A stretch of DNA of 21,491 nucleotides from a bacterium (GTDB taxonomy: Bacteria; UBA6262; WVXT01). The notes below the pieces were generated by a model that had not been told where the DNA came from, ran no database searches, and worked only from the letters and a program-made list of their open reading frames with translations. Shown one piece after another: positions 1 to 7,132 of the stretch. Position numbers and translations under genes: made by a program. The stretch spans positions 1 to 21,491 of the forward strand of contig DATKVN010000078.1 in assembly GCA_035530055.1 (NCBI GenBank). Reading direction: 5' to 3'. Position 1 is the stretch's first letter; every line of letters starts with the position of its first letter.

Positions 1-632
1 CATATCGGCATCAGGATGTCGTGGAATTGGCAAAGGAGTCGACCATTCCTGTAATAAATGGATTGAGTGACCTGTTGCATCCCTGTCAGGTATTGGCAGA
101 CATATTCACCATAGCCGAGAAGAAGGGGATACTTTCTCGTCTCTCAGCTAAAGAGTTATCCGGGATAGAAGTTACTTTTGTTGGTGATGGTAATAACGTA
201 GCCAATTCCTGGATTAATGGGACAGCAAGATTGGGGATGAAATTGGTTATCTCTACTCCGCCTGGATATGAGCCGGATAAGAAGGTTCTCGGAGAAGGTG
301 TGAACTTGGCAAAAGCTACCGGGGCAGATATTAAGGTCTCGCATGAACCGGAAGAGGCAGTCAAGAAAGCTGACGTTATTTATACTGATGTCTGGGTAAG
401 TATGGGGATGGAAAAGGAAAGAGAAAAAAGACTGAAAGTATTCAAGCCTTACCAGGTTAATGGACGACTCATGGGGAAAGCGAAGAAGGATGTTCTGGTT
501 ATGCACTGTCTTCCCGCCCACAGGGGAGAAGAGATAACCGACGGTGTGCTTGACGGGCCAAATTCAATTGTTTTTGACCAGGCAGAAAATAGACTCCACG
601 TACAAAAGGCAATATTGGAATTCCTCATGTAG
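1..632 (+). CDS. argF: Ornithine carbamoyltransferase, 3' part
   Basis: C-terminal two thirds of ornithine carbamoyltransferase, the cytoplasmic arginine-pathway enzyme that makes citrulline from ornithine and carbamoyl phosphate. The reading frame is open from the window edge (codons from base 3 read YRHQDV into VELAKES), so the 5' end with the STRTR carbamoyl-phosphate loop lies outside; the GTG at 21 is internal. Visible family motifs are HPCQ (carbamoyl-phosphate binding), FVGDGNNVANSW in the ornithine domain, the DVWVSMG loop and the HCLPAHRGEEI motif with the active-site Cys. All are intact, so this looks functional. The HCLP/SMG combination separates it from aspartate carbamoyltransferase. 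No other arginine gene is in the window. The stop TAG is followed six bases later by a MITE-like repeat. Confidence 0.95.
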   Translation, partial: YRHQDVVELAKESTIPVINGLSDLLHPCQVLADIFTIAEKKGILSRLSAKELSGIEVTFVGDGNNVANSWINGTARLGMKLVISTPPGYEPDKKVLGEGVNLAKATGADIKVSHEPEEAVKKADVIYTDVWVSMGMEKEREKRLKVFKPYQVNGRLMGKAKKDVLVMHCLPAHRGEEITDGVLDGPNSIVFDQAENRLHVQKAILEFLM

Positions 633-637
633 AAAAT

Positions 638-727
638 GGGGTCAACTCTATTTTTCTTCTTTTGGAGTCCTCCCGAAAGGGAGGCTAGAGTATAAAATGT
701 ATAATTAAGTATTGTGTCCCCAGAATT
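638..727 (+). repeat. MITE-like repeat M, copy 1
   Basis: About 90 bp filling the gap between argF and the deacetylase gene. The left end reads GGGGTCAACTCTATTTTTC and the right end AATTAAGTATTGTGTCCCC. Read inward the two ends share GGGG-CA-A-T, an imperfect terminal inverted repeat. Inside is a perfect hairpin at 669-684 (CCTCCC, GAAA loop, GGGAGG) preceded by TTGGAGTC, the core of repeat family E (7129-7268 and 9146-9402). Related M copies lie at 3191-3257 and 16363-16387 (right end only), and the left end recurs reversed near 12876-12899. From memory, such GGGGTCA / TGTCCCC ends often accompany Y1-type (REP-associated) transposases; that link is inference. Confidence 0.65.
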
Positions 728-735
728 CGAGAACA

Positions 736-1650
736 ATGGCAAAGACTAAACTTATATATTCAGAAAAATATAGAGTAGACATTGGTGCGCATGTATTCCC
801 TACCGAAAAGTATGGATTGATTAAAAAGAAATTGATTAAACAGGGACTATTTAAAGAGGATGATTTCCTTTCACCACCTATGCCTGATGAAAAAGACGTC
901 TTATCAGTCCATACTGAGGAATATCTCAATAAACTCAAAGAGGGGAAGTTATCAATGATGGAGATACTCACGATGGAACTTCCCTACTCGCCGGAACTCC
1001 TTGAGGCTTCTCTTCTCTGCGTGGGTGGAACTATTCAGGCTTGCAGGAATGCAATTGAAAGTGGCTTGGGAATACATATTGGCGGCGGATTTCATCATGC
1101 TTTTCCCGACCACGGAGAAGGATTCTGCGTGTTGAATGATATAGCCTGTGGGATAAGGCATCTTCAGGGAGCTAAGAAGATAGTGAAAGCCCTGATTGTT
1201 GATTGTGACCTCCATCATGGAAATGGGACAGCGTATACTTTCAAAGAAGATAGAAACGTGTTCACTTTTTCTATCCATCAGGAGAATAATTATCCTGCTA
1301 TTAAGCCTCCCAGCGACATGGACATAGGACTGGCTGATGGAACAGGCGATGAGGAGTATTTAGGAAAACTAAAAGAGAATATTCCTGAGATAATAAGTTC
1401 TTTCCAGCCAGAACTAGTGCTCTTTGTGGCTGGTGCTGACCCGTATGAGAGAGACCAGATTGGAGGGCTTTCTTTGACTATAGAGGGATTGAAAAAGAGA
1501 GATGAACTTGTAATCGGCTGGGCAAAGGATGCGAATATCCCGCTCTGTATAGTTCTAGCTGGTGGTTATGCGTTTGAAGTTAGCGATACCGTTGATATTC
1601 ACTGTAACACAATAGGAACCGCAATTAACGTCTTTTCTAAAAAATCATAA
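736..1650 (+). CDS. Histone deacetylase family (AcuC/HDAC-like) enzyme
   Basis: 304-residue zinc-dependent deacetylase of the arginase/deacetylase fold. The substrate cannot be read from sequence; bacterial relatives act on acetyl-lysine proteins (AcuC type), acetylpolyamines or other small amides. Motifs seen: GGGFHHAFPDHGEGF with the paired active-site His120-His121, DCDLHHGNGT with zinc ligands Asp158 and His160, GADPYERDQIGGL with third ligand Asp235, and LAGGYAFE with transition-state Tyr278. All catalytic positions are present and the length is normal for the family. I chose the ATG at 736; an upstream TTG at 712 lies inside the conserved right end of repeat M and would encode repeat sequence. 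No good Shine-Dalgarno is visible. It stands alone between argF and a PorV-like gene with no obvious operon partner. Confidence 0.9.
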   Translation: MAKTKLIYSEKYRVDIGAHVFPTEKYGLIKKKLIKQGLFKEDDFLSPPMPDEKDVLSVHTEEYLNKLKEGKLSMMEILTMELPYSPELLEASLLCVGGTIQACRNAIESGLGIHIGGGFHHAFPDHGEGFCVLNDIACGIRHLQGAKKIVKALIVDCDLHHGNGTAYTFKEDRNVFTFSIHQENNYPAIKPPSDMDIGLADGTGDEEYLGKLKENIPEIISSFQPELVLFVAGADPYERDQIGGLSLTIEGLKKRDELVIGWAKDANIPLCIVLAGGYAFEVSDTVDIHCNTIGTAINVFSKKS

Positions 1651-1674
1651 ACTACAATAGGAAGGTTAGTTATT

Positions 1675-1783
1675 GTAGTGTAGGGCTTTATGCCCGTAAA
1701 GGTTTTGGTCGCGTAGGGGCGACCTTTATGGTTGCCCAAAGACTTATCCCCGTAAAAACTACGCCCATGAAGGGCTACACTAC
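1675..1783. repeat. Composite REP/REPIN repeat, family A interrupted by family F
   Basis: Outer inverted repeat GTAGTGTA (1675-1682) / TACACTAC (1776-1783). Arm 1 is GGGC-TTTAT-GCCC (1683-1695) and the last arm is CGCCC-ATGAA-GGGCT. In place of the short middle arm there is an inserted GTAG-type REP, GTAGGGGCGACC followed by TTTATGGTTGCCC, which pairs with one G-T wobble. The sequence then resumes with a second, degenerate family A arm (ACTTATCCCCGTAAA). The same inserted REP occurs, reversed, at about 7208-7236. It occupies most of the gap after the deacetylase gene. Confidence 0.75.
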
Positions 1784-1818
1784 CTAAAGACGATGAGCTC
1801 TTTTTGTGACCTTGGTTA

Positions 1819-1847
1819 CTGACAGATTTTAGTATTTATGGTATAAT
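1819..1847 (+). promoter_or_regulatory. Sigma70-type promoter P1 with upstream weak CRP/FNR-like half-sites
   Basis: CTGACA (1819-1824) and TATAAT (1842-1847) are separated by 17 bp, one mismatch from consensus. A start near 1854 is expected. A degenerate TGTGA-N6-TTACT element at 1805-1820 would then be centred near -41.5. A transcript starting here would miss most of the 5' arm of the hairpin at 1848-1876, so P1 transcripts should not be terminated by it. Confidence 0.5.
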
Positions 1848-1883
1848 AAGGGCGGAGTAAATATAGGTCCGCCCTTTATTTTT
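1848..1883 (+). terminator. Rho-independent terminator-like hairpin
   Basis: Nine-base perfect stem AAGGGCGGA (1848-1856) / TCCGCCCTT (1868-1876) with an 11-nt loop, followed by the T-rich tract TTTATTTTT. It would end transcripts coming from the deacetylase gene and insulate the PorV-like gene. Confidence 0.65.
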
Positions 1884-1921
1884 GTGACTAAAATCACATC
1901 TAAATCGTGACTTTAATCACT
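1883..1921 (+). promoter_or_regulatory. Two CRP/FNR-family-type operator palindromes
   Basis: Site 1 is TGTGA-CTAAAA-TCACA (1883-1898), a perfect match to the CRP half-site arrangement TGTGA-N6-TCACA. Site 2 is CGTGA-CTTTAA-TCACT (1906-1921), keeping the GTGA-N6-TCAC core. Centres are 23 bp apart. Site 2 is about 41.5 bp upstream of the start expected from the TATACT box at 1943-1948, the classic class II activator position. Which CRP/FNR-family protein binds is unknown; no such regulator is encoded in the window. Confidence 0.6.
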
Positions 1922-1928
1922 GAAATAT

Positions 1929-1948
1929 TATAATACCTGTATTATACT
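1929..1948 (+). promoter_or_regulatory. -10 region and overlapping perfect palindrome before the PorV-like gene
   Basis: TATAATAC (1929-1936) and GTATTATA (1939-1946) form a perfect 8-bp inverted repeat around CT. Both TATAAT (1929-1934) and TATACT (1943-1948) are possible -10 boxes. The palindrome could be an operator or an accident of two AT-rich boxes. A strong ribosome site, AAAAGGAGG, follows at about 1957-1965. Confidence 0.4.
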
Positions 1949-1969
1949 TAATATTGAAAAGGAGGAAGA

Positions 1970-2974
1970 ATGGGAAGGAAAAGCGGGGTAATGGGTATAT
2001 TTCTACTCCTTGCTATCTCTCTTCCGTTGATTGTTTCTACAAGCTCAGCAGGAATCTTTTCCAAAGAGAAGGTAGGCACAACCGGAGCAACTTTCTTGAA
2101 GATTGAGGCAGGCGCGCGTCCTGTGGCAATGGGGGGCGCTTTTGTAGCTGTGGCTGATGATGCCAATACTATTTACTGGAACCCCGCTGGTTTAGCTTTA
2201 CTGGAAGAGAGAGAGATTACTGCTATGCACAATGAGTGGCTGGAAGGTATGAGGTACGAATTTTTGGGATATGTGCAGCCTATCAAATCCGAAAAAGGAA
2301 CTCACGGCTTTGGAATCAGCGCAATGGGCTTATATACGACGGGTCTTGAACAGAGAACCACTGAGACCACAGAGCCTGAAGGAACTTTTGCAGCATACGA
2401 TATTGCTGTGGCAGGAGCCTATGCCTGTAAAATCAGTAGGTCAATCTCCATTGGCGCCAATGCGAAGCTAATCCATCAGAAGATAGAAAGTGAGACAGCC
2501 TGGGGTGGAGCAATAGATATAGGACTAATCTATAGAGTTCCTCTTCGAATACGAAGAGGGAAATTTTCAAGAGATAAATTGCAGGTGGGATTTGCAGTGC
2601 AGAATATCGGTCCAAAGATAAAGTTTGTTAAAGAGAGCGACCCATTGCCTCTCAACATAAAAGCAGGTATAGCTAAAACTTATGACCTGAAGTCAATCAA
2701 ATCTGAGCTCATCTTGGCTTGTGATGTCAATGCTCCCATAGATAATGTTCCCAACGGACATTTTGGTGTTGAGTTCGTTTACCAGAAGATGAAAGATATT
2801 GCACTTGCCGCAAGGGCAGGATATAAGACTAATACCATTAAGGACTTAAATGCCCTGTCGGGACTTTCGGCAGGAGCAGGATTTGTCTGGAAGAGGATGG
2901 CAGTAGACTATGTCTGGGTTCCCTATGGCGACTTAGGGAATACGCATAGGATATCCTTGACTATAAGGATGTAA
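1970..2974 (+). CDS. PorV/PorQ-family outer-membrane beta-barrel protein
   Basis: 334 residues. A Sec signal peptide is plain (Arg/Lys start, hydrophobic stretch, cleavage near TSSAG at about residue 27). The mature N-terminus carries the family signature: GTTGATFLKIEAGARPVAMG followed by GAFVAVADDANTIYWNPAGLA. The rest alternates short amphipathic stretches and turns, and the protein ends in an aromatic/charged strand (HRISLTIRM), as expected of an outer-membrane barrel of the OmpP1/FadL superfamily. In Bacteroidetes, PorV works with type IX secretion; related proteins occur in many diderm phyla with unknown role, so I do not infer type IX secretion here. GGAGG lies six bases before the ATG. 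Upstream are a terminator and CRP/FNR-type palindromes, so it is probably expressed alone and regulated. Confidence 0.85.
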   Translation: MGRKSGVMGIFLLLAISLPLIVSTSSAGIFSKEKVGTTGATFLKIEAGARPVAMGGAFVAVADDANTIYWNPAGLALLEEREITAMHNEWLEGMRYEFLGYVQPIKSEKGTHGFGISAMGLYTTGLEQRTTETTEPEGTFAAYDIAVAGAYACKISRSISIGANAKLIHQKIESETAWGGAIDIGLIYRVPLRIRRGKFSRDKLQVGFAVQNIGPKIKFVKESDPLPLNIKAGIAKTYDLKSIKSELILACDVNAPIDNVPNGHFGVEFVYQKMKDIALAARAGYKTNTIKDLNALSGLSAGAGFVWKRMAVDYVWVPYGDLGNTHRISLTIRM

Positions 2975-2986
2975 CGTAAATATAAA

Positions 2987-3039
2987 GGAGTAGCGAAACT
3001 TGTTTCGCGTTAATGACGCAGAGCAAGCTCTGCTACTCC
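2987..3039. repeat. REPIN-like cloverleaf palindrome, family B
   Basis: 53 bp that pair almost completely: closing stem GGAGTA (2987-2992) / TACTCC (3034-3039), arm 1 GCGAAAC-TT-GTTTCGC, a small middle arm GTT-AAT-GAC (one G-T pair), and arm 3 GCAGAGC-AA-GCTCTGC. Each half begins with GTAG followed by a hairpin, the hallmark of REP sequences, in inverted orientation. Related pieces lie at 5733-5770, 7275-7297 and 15645-15760. Confidence 0.8.
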
Positions 3040-3076
3040 AAATAGTGGATTGAAAAGATGAAAAGATTCATTTCGA

Positions 3077-3175
3077 ATGGTGAAGGATATCGTTAAAGCA
3101 AAAGTTCTGGAACCAATGGCTATCAGAGGAAAAGCTGAGTTAGTTCAAGTATATGAGGTTTTGGGGGTAGAGTAA
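3077..3175 (+). pseudogene. Remnant of a class III adenylate/guanylate cyclase C-terminus
   Basis: A 32-codon frame reads MVKDIVKAKVLEPMAIRGKA and continues ELVQVYEVLGVE to a TAA. This matches the way class III nucleotidyl cyclase domains end (a VKDxV segment, then EPxxVKGKxEPVxVYEVLG). The frame is closed by a TGA at 3059-3061, and no catalytic-core sequence is present before it, only repeat B. I read it as the surviving tail of a deleted cyclase gene rather than a functional peptide; no convincing ribosome site precedes the ATG. Confidence 0.55.
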
Positions 3176-3190
3176 GTTAAAAGGAGAAAA

Positions 3191-3257
3191 GGGGTCAGAG
3201 TCATTTTTTGCGTTCTCATTTTTTGGCTAAATAATTAAGTATTGTGTCCCCGGAATT
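3191..3257 (+). repeat. MITE-like repeat M, copy 2
   Basis: Left end GGGGTCAGAGTCATTTTTT at 3191, right end AATTAAGTATTGTGTCCCC then GGAATT, ending at 3257. It is shorter than copy 1 because the internal GGAGTC hairpin is absent. The last base is 17 bp before the ATG of the DUF3307 gene. Confidence 0.65.
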
Positions 3258-3274
3258 CGGGAAAGGGTTAAAAA

Positions 3275-3994
3275 ATGTTCGTTTTTTATAGGTTACTTTT
3301 GGCTCATGTAATTGCTGACTTTCCTTTGCAATTTACAAGCATATATCGGTTCAAAACCAAATCTCCCTTAGGCTCTTTTGTCCACAGTGGCATCTTTGGG
3401 TTACTTGCGGTTCTTTTAGTCTGGCCTTACTGGAACTTAACCAGAATGTGGGAATTTATATTCTTCCTCTGGGTTGTTCACGCCATACAAGACTGGCTCA
3501 AAGTATTGGTCTTTGAAAAGTATCACCTGAATAATATTTGGGTATTTCTCCTTGACCAATTTCTACATATAGGTTTTCTCGGTATGCTCTTTCCATTCGG
3601 CTTGGCAAAATTGATTCCACCAGAAGGTCTTTCAAAATTGGTTTCTCTATACAATGATAATAATGTAGTAATATATGCAATTGCCTTTATATCTATTGGA
3701 TTTGGTGGAGGTATTTTAATCTCCTATATTAAGAATTTGTTCTATGGTAGTGGAAAAGCAGATTTAACTTCGTCTAAGAGATATATTCAAGCTGTGGAAA
3801 GGATGCTGATAGTGGGCTTAATGTTACTGAAGGGATATTATTATCTTGCAATTCCTGGAATCTGGATAATTCACGGTGGATATGTCATCTTCAGAAAGAG
3901 AAGGGAAGAACGATTTCGTCTTTCTTCTTTCTTCGACTTAATTTTCAATACTGCTATAGCAGTAGGAATAATGTTAATTTTAAGGCTAAATTGA
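3275..3994 (+). CDS. DUF3307 domain-containing membrane protein
   Basis: 239-residue integral membrane protein with about six hydrophobic segments. The N-terminal half fits DUF3307: LLLAHVIADFPLQF near the start, then FVHSGIFGLLAVLLVW, HAIQDWLKVLVFEKYH and LDQFLHIGFLGMLF, giving the conserved AH..ADF.LQ, H, D..K and DQ..H positions that lie in or near the membrane. The family is uncharacterised and no reaction can be assigned. In other bacteria DUF3307 genes often neighbour a SatD-like gene; none is seen here. GGGAAAGGG lies 5-13 bases before the ATG. Upstream is repeat M, downstream a c-di-GMP phosphodiesterase gene 61 bp away, possibly co-transcribed. Confidence 0.8.
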   Translation: MFVFYRLLLAHVIADFPLQFTSIYRFKTKSPLGSFVHSGIFGLLAVLLVWPYWNLTRMWEFIFFLWVVHAIQDWLKVLVFEKYHLNNIWVFLLDQFLHIGFLGMLFPFGLAKLIPPEGLSKLVSLYNDNNVVIYAIAFISIGFGGGILISYIKNLFYGSGKADLTSSKRYIQAVERMLIVGLMLLKGYYYLAIPGIWIIHGGYVIFRKRREERFRLSSFFDLIFNTAIAVGIMLILRLN

Positions 3995-4055
3995 TAAAAA
4001 TAACTTGTATCTTCGTTGGGATAAATTCGAGCTTTAAAGAATTGGGGGAATAATT

Positions 4056-5729
4056 ATGGAAAAAGATATTTCTGTCTTGGAAGAGACTATAAACAGGTTG
4101 AACTTTAGATTCGAAGCTTTGCAGAAAATTACTCAATTAATTAATTTAGCCAGCAACTTTGAGCAGGTTTTAGACGAGGTGATGAGACTGACAATTGAAC
4201 TGGTTAATGCTCAGGCAGGGGTTATTATTCTCATTGACCAGACGACAGGAGAATTATCCTCCCACATCACTATCGGCGGTCGTCTCAGAGAAGAATTGGG
4301 AGAAGAACCCAAGTGGAAGCTGAATAAAGGAGTTATGGGGGCAATTTTGAAAGTAGGTGAACCTGCGATTATTTCTGATGCTTCAGAGTATCCCATATTC
4401 AGGGATGAGATAAGTAAAGCTGTAGGATGCACTGTGATAAATGCGTTGTGCGTTCCCTTAAAAAGTAAAGGTGAAGCCTTAGGAGTTTTAGAAGTATTTA
4501 ATAAGAAACTTTCAACAGAGGAATCAAAAGAAGGCGATAAAGGGGTGGCCCCTTTTACCGCGGAGGACCAAAAACTTATTGTCTCTCTTTCCAATGAGAT
4601 AGTAATGGTTATTGAGAATGCAATGCTATTTAATGAACGGGAAAGAAAAGTTGTGGAGTTAGATAATCTATTGAAAGCCACTGAAGCTATAGCCTCAGCT
4701 ATGCAATTGGACCCTCTCCTGGATACGATTATGGAACGGGGGATGAAAGTAATGGATGCCGAGGGATGTTCGGTGCTTCTGGTCGATGAGAAAGAGAAGA
4801 AGTTACAGTTTGTGGCAGCCAGCGGAGCAAAGAAAGAGGAGGTAAAGAAGTTAAGTCTGAATATGGGAGAAGGGGTAGCCGGTTGGGTTGCACAGAACGA
4901 CCAGCCTCTGTTAATTGATGATGTTTCCAAGGATGACCGTTTTTCAAAAAAAATTGATGAGATTTTGACGCAAAAGACCAAATCGTTAATTTGCGTTCCC
5001 CTTAAGGTTAAAGAGAGAACTATTGGTGTAATGGAAGTTATGAATAAAAGAGGTGATAGAACTTTTACCGAGAGGGATATGGTTTTATTTAAGCCGCTAT
5101 CGGCTCAGGCAGCGGTGGCTATTGAGAGAGCGAAGCTTTACGAAGATTTGGAAGATATGTATATTTCTACAGTAAAATCATTGGCAGCAGCTATTGATGC
5201 TAAAGATCCTTATACTCGTGGTCACTCTGAGAGAGTAACGAGATTTTCAATGTTAATAGCTAAGGAGTTAGGTCTGGACGACAAAACTCAAAGGGATGTG
5301 CAACTGTGTGGGCTACTCCACGATGTGGGCAAGATAGGTGTTCCCATTTCGATTCTAAGAAAGAAAGATAAGTTAACAGATGAGGATTGGAAGCACATTC
5401 GTCGCCATCCTGTTTTGGGAGCGGAGATAGTTTCCCCAATTGCACAATTGAAAGAACTTATTCCCAATATTCGTCACCACCATGAAAGGTATGATGGAAA
5501 AGGTTATCCCGATAAGTTGAAAGGCGAGGATATTCCCTTGATTTCAAGGATACTTTCCGTGGCAGATACTTTTGATGCCTTGACTTCTGAACGTCCGTAT
5601 AGAAATGGTCTTGCAGATAAGGCAGCAGTTGAGGAGATGGAAGTTGTAAAAGGTACGCAATTGGATGCTGCGTGTGTAGAGGCATTCTTAACAGGTTATC
5701 GTAAGGGATTTATCATAAGAGAAGAATAA
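4056..5729 (+). CDS. GAF-GAF-HD-GYP cyclic-di-GMP phosphodiesterase
   Basis: 557-residue soluble signalling protein. A short coiled-coil-like N-terminus (residues 1-22) leads into a first GAF domain (about 22-190), a second GAF domain (about 208-355), a helical linker, and an HD-GYP domain (about 366-550). The catalytic domain has the expected signature: YTRGHSERV, the metal-binding HD pair at His422-Asp423 in LLHDVGKIG, RRHPVLGAEI, HHHERYDGKGYP from His474, and SVADTFDALTSERPYR. This intact set predicts hydrolysis of c-di-GMP. GAF domains bind small ligands (cyclic nucleotides, haem and others) and should control activity; the ligand is unknown. No transmembrane segment is visible. The start ATG follows TTGGGGGAATAATT. 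The gene is followed by repeats and then the rnf cluster. Confidence 0.93.
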   Translation: MEKDISVLEETINRLNFRFEALQKITQLINLASNFEQVLDEVMRLTIELVNAQAGVIILIDQTTGELSSHITIGGRLREELGEEPKWKLNKGVMGAILKVGEPAIISDASEYPIFRDEISKAVGCTVINALCVPLKSKGEALGVLEVFNKKLSTEESKEGDKGVAPFTAEDQKLIVSLSNEIVMVIENAMLFNERERKVVELDNLLKATEAIASAMQLDPLLDTIMERGMKVMDAEGCSVLLVDEKEKKLQFVAASGAKKEEVKKLSLNMGEGVAGWVAQNDQPLLIDDVSKDDRFSKKIDEILTQKTKSLICVPLKVKERTIGVMEVMNKRGDRTFTERDMVLFKPLSAQAAVAIERAKLYEDLEDMYISTVKSLAAAIDAKDPYTRGHSERVTRFSMLIAKELGLDDKTQRDVQLCGLLHDVGKIGVPISILRKKDKLTDEDWKHIRRHPVLGAEIVSPIAQLKELIPNIRHHHERYDGKGYPDKLKGEDIPLISRILSVADTFDALTSERPYRNGLADKAAVEEMEVVKGTQLDAACVEAFLTGYRKGFIIREE

Positions 5730-5732
5730 GTT

Positions 5733-5801
5733 GGAGTAGCCCCGATGAATCGGGACGAAGCTCTGCGTCAATGTAGGTAGTGTAGGGGCTTGTCCCCGTA
5801 A
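5733..5801. repeat. Truncated REP B piece followed by truncated REP A piece
   Basis: GGAGTAGC (5733-5740) with hairpin CCCGAT-GA-ATCGGG, then GCTCTGCGTCA, which is the reverse complement of part of family B. This runs into GGTAGTGTA (5776-5784) and the family A arm GGGG-CTTGT-CCCC (5785-5797); the 3' half of A is missing. The junction ATGTAGGTAGTGTAGGGGC is shared with the composite at 15645-15760. It fills the gap before rnfC. Confidence 0.7.
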
Positions 5802-5821
5802 ATTGGTATTAAGGTAAAAAA

Positions 5822-7132
5822 ATGAAAAGGTTGTTTAGTTTTAAAGGAGGAGTCCACCCTCCATACTTTAAAGAACTTACTTCCGGTCAACCCTTAAGAA
5901 GGGCGTCCCTACCTAAGAAAGTGGTAATCCCCCTCTCTCAGCATACGGGTAGACCGGCAAAGCCAATAGTGGAAGTTGGCGATGAAGTTAAGACCGGACA
6001 ACTCATTGGTGAAAGTGACGGATTCATCTCTTTACCCGTTCATAGTAGTCTCTCCGGTAAAGTCCTCGATATCAAACCCTGGCCTCATCCATTGGGTCAT
6101 ACCGTGCTTTCGGTTATAGTTGAATCTGATGGAAGAGACGAATGGATGAGTGATTTAACAGCGCATGAGGATTATTTTCGCCTCTATCCTGAGGAGCTAA
6201 GAGAAATTGTTAAGAGTGCTGGAATAGCGGGGCTGGGAGGAGCGGCTTTTCCTACCCATGTTAAGCTCACCCCACCGGAAAGTTGCGAAATAGATACCGT
6301 GATACTGAATGGTTGTGAGTGTGAGCCATATCTGACTTGCGACCATAAGTTGATGCTCGAATACTCTCAAGAAATACTCGAGGGACTTAGAATAATCATG
6401 CAAACAGTCGATGCTGATAGAGGAATTATAGGAGTAGAAGCCAACAAAACTGATGTCATTTCTCTTTTGGAAAAGGAGCTAAGGCGAGAGCCCGGTATAG
6501 AATTGGCAGTGCTCAAGGTAAAATATCCTCAAGGTGCGGAAAAACATTTGATTGATGCTGTTCTAAAGAGAAGAGTTCCTCCGGGTAAACTGCCACTCGA
6601 TGTGGGAGTAGTGATGGATAACGTGGGGACAGCCCTGGCCATAAGGCAGGCGGTGAAAAGAGGGATTCCACTGATTGAGAGGGTTGTTACAGTCACTGGT
6701 TCAGGCATTAAACAACCACAAAATTTGTGGGTTCGTTTAGGGACACTATTTGCGGATGTAGTCTCCCAGTGCGGCGGATTATTGGGAAATCCAGAGAAGA
6801 TAATTGCTGGTGGTCCTATGATGGGGATAGCCCAGTATACTCTCGACACCCCACTAATTAAGGGGACTTCCGGCATATTAATATTAAGTGAAGCTGAAAC
6901 CTTTCCTGAAGGAGACTGTATACGTTGCGGCAAATGCATCGATGTATGTCCTGTGAACCTAATGCCTACGGCGATAGCCCAACATGTGCAGCATAAGGAT
7001 TGGGCGAGTGTAAGAAGATATAATCCTTTAGATTGTATGGAATGCGGGGCTTGTGCTTATGTGTGCCCGGCGAAGATTCCACTGGTCCAGTATATTAAAT
7101 GGGGGAAAGAAGAGGTAAAGGAGAAGACTTAA
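5822..7132 (+). CDS. rnfC: Rnf complex subunit RnfC
   Basis: 436-residue cytoplasmic subunit of the Rnf complex, the part that contacts NAD(H). The N-terminus FSFKGGVHPPYFKELT is typical. The Nuo51-like core contains AGIAGLGGAAFPTHVKL and LNGCECEPYLTCDHK, the FMN/NADH-binding region. Near the C-terminus are two [4Fe-4S] motifs, CIRCGKCIDVCP from Cys366 and CMECGACAYVCP from Cys405. The length is normal for clostridial-type RnfC, without the long alanine-rich tail of gamma-proteobacterial proteins. First gene of the rnf locus (order C-D-G-moeA-E-A-B). The upstream gap is filled with REP fragments and I see no clear promoter. Its stop TAA lies in the terminal inverted repeat of element E copy 1. 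Confidence 0.95.
   Translation: MKRLFSFKGGVHPPYFKELTSGQPLRRASLPKKVVIPLSQHTGRPAKPIVEVGDEVKTGQLIGESDGFISLPVHSSLSGKVLDIKPWPHPLGHTVLSVIVESDGRDEWMSDLTAHEDYFRLYPEELREIVKSAGIAGLGGAAFPTHVKLTPPESCEIDTVILNGCECEPYLTCDHKLMLEYSQEILEGLRIIMQTVDADRGIIGVEANKTDVISLLEKELRREPGIELAVLKVKYPQGAEKHLIDAVLKRRVPPGKLPLDVGVVMDNVGTALAIRQAVKRGIPLIERVVTVTGSGIKQPQNLWVRLGTLFADVVSQCGGLLGNPEKIIAGGPMMGIAQYTLDTPLIKGTSGILILSEAETFPEGDCIRCGKCIDVCPVNLMPTAIAQHVQHKDWASVRRYNPLDCMECGACAYVCPAKIPLVQYIKWGKEEVKEKT

Noticed and set aside
712-735. TTG start at 712 for the deacetylase gene
   Set aside because: The first eight codons would be translated from the conserved end of repeat M, and the family N-terminus begins at the ATG at 736.
1675-1783. 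CRISPR array or tRNA gene, because of repeated cloverleaf-like units
   Set aside because: Copies are scattered singly, not in a regular spacer array. The 53-bp fold lacks tRNA features (T-loop, anticodon-loop size, acceptor length).
1970-2974. Type IX secretion system component, from PorV similarity
   Set aside because: The PorV/PorQ-like family is broad and no other type IX genes are in the window, so the function is not transferred.
4211-4981. A 256-codon minus-strand open frame inside the HD-GYP gene
   Set aside because: It is antisense to an intact two-GAF region with strong family motifs; its composition is serine/phenylalanine-rich, as expected of a shadow frame.
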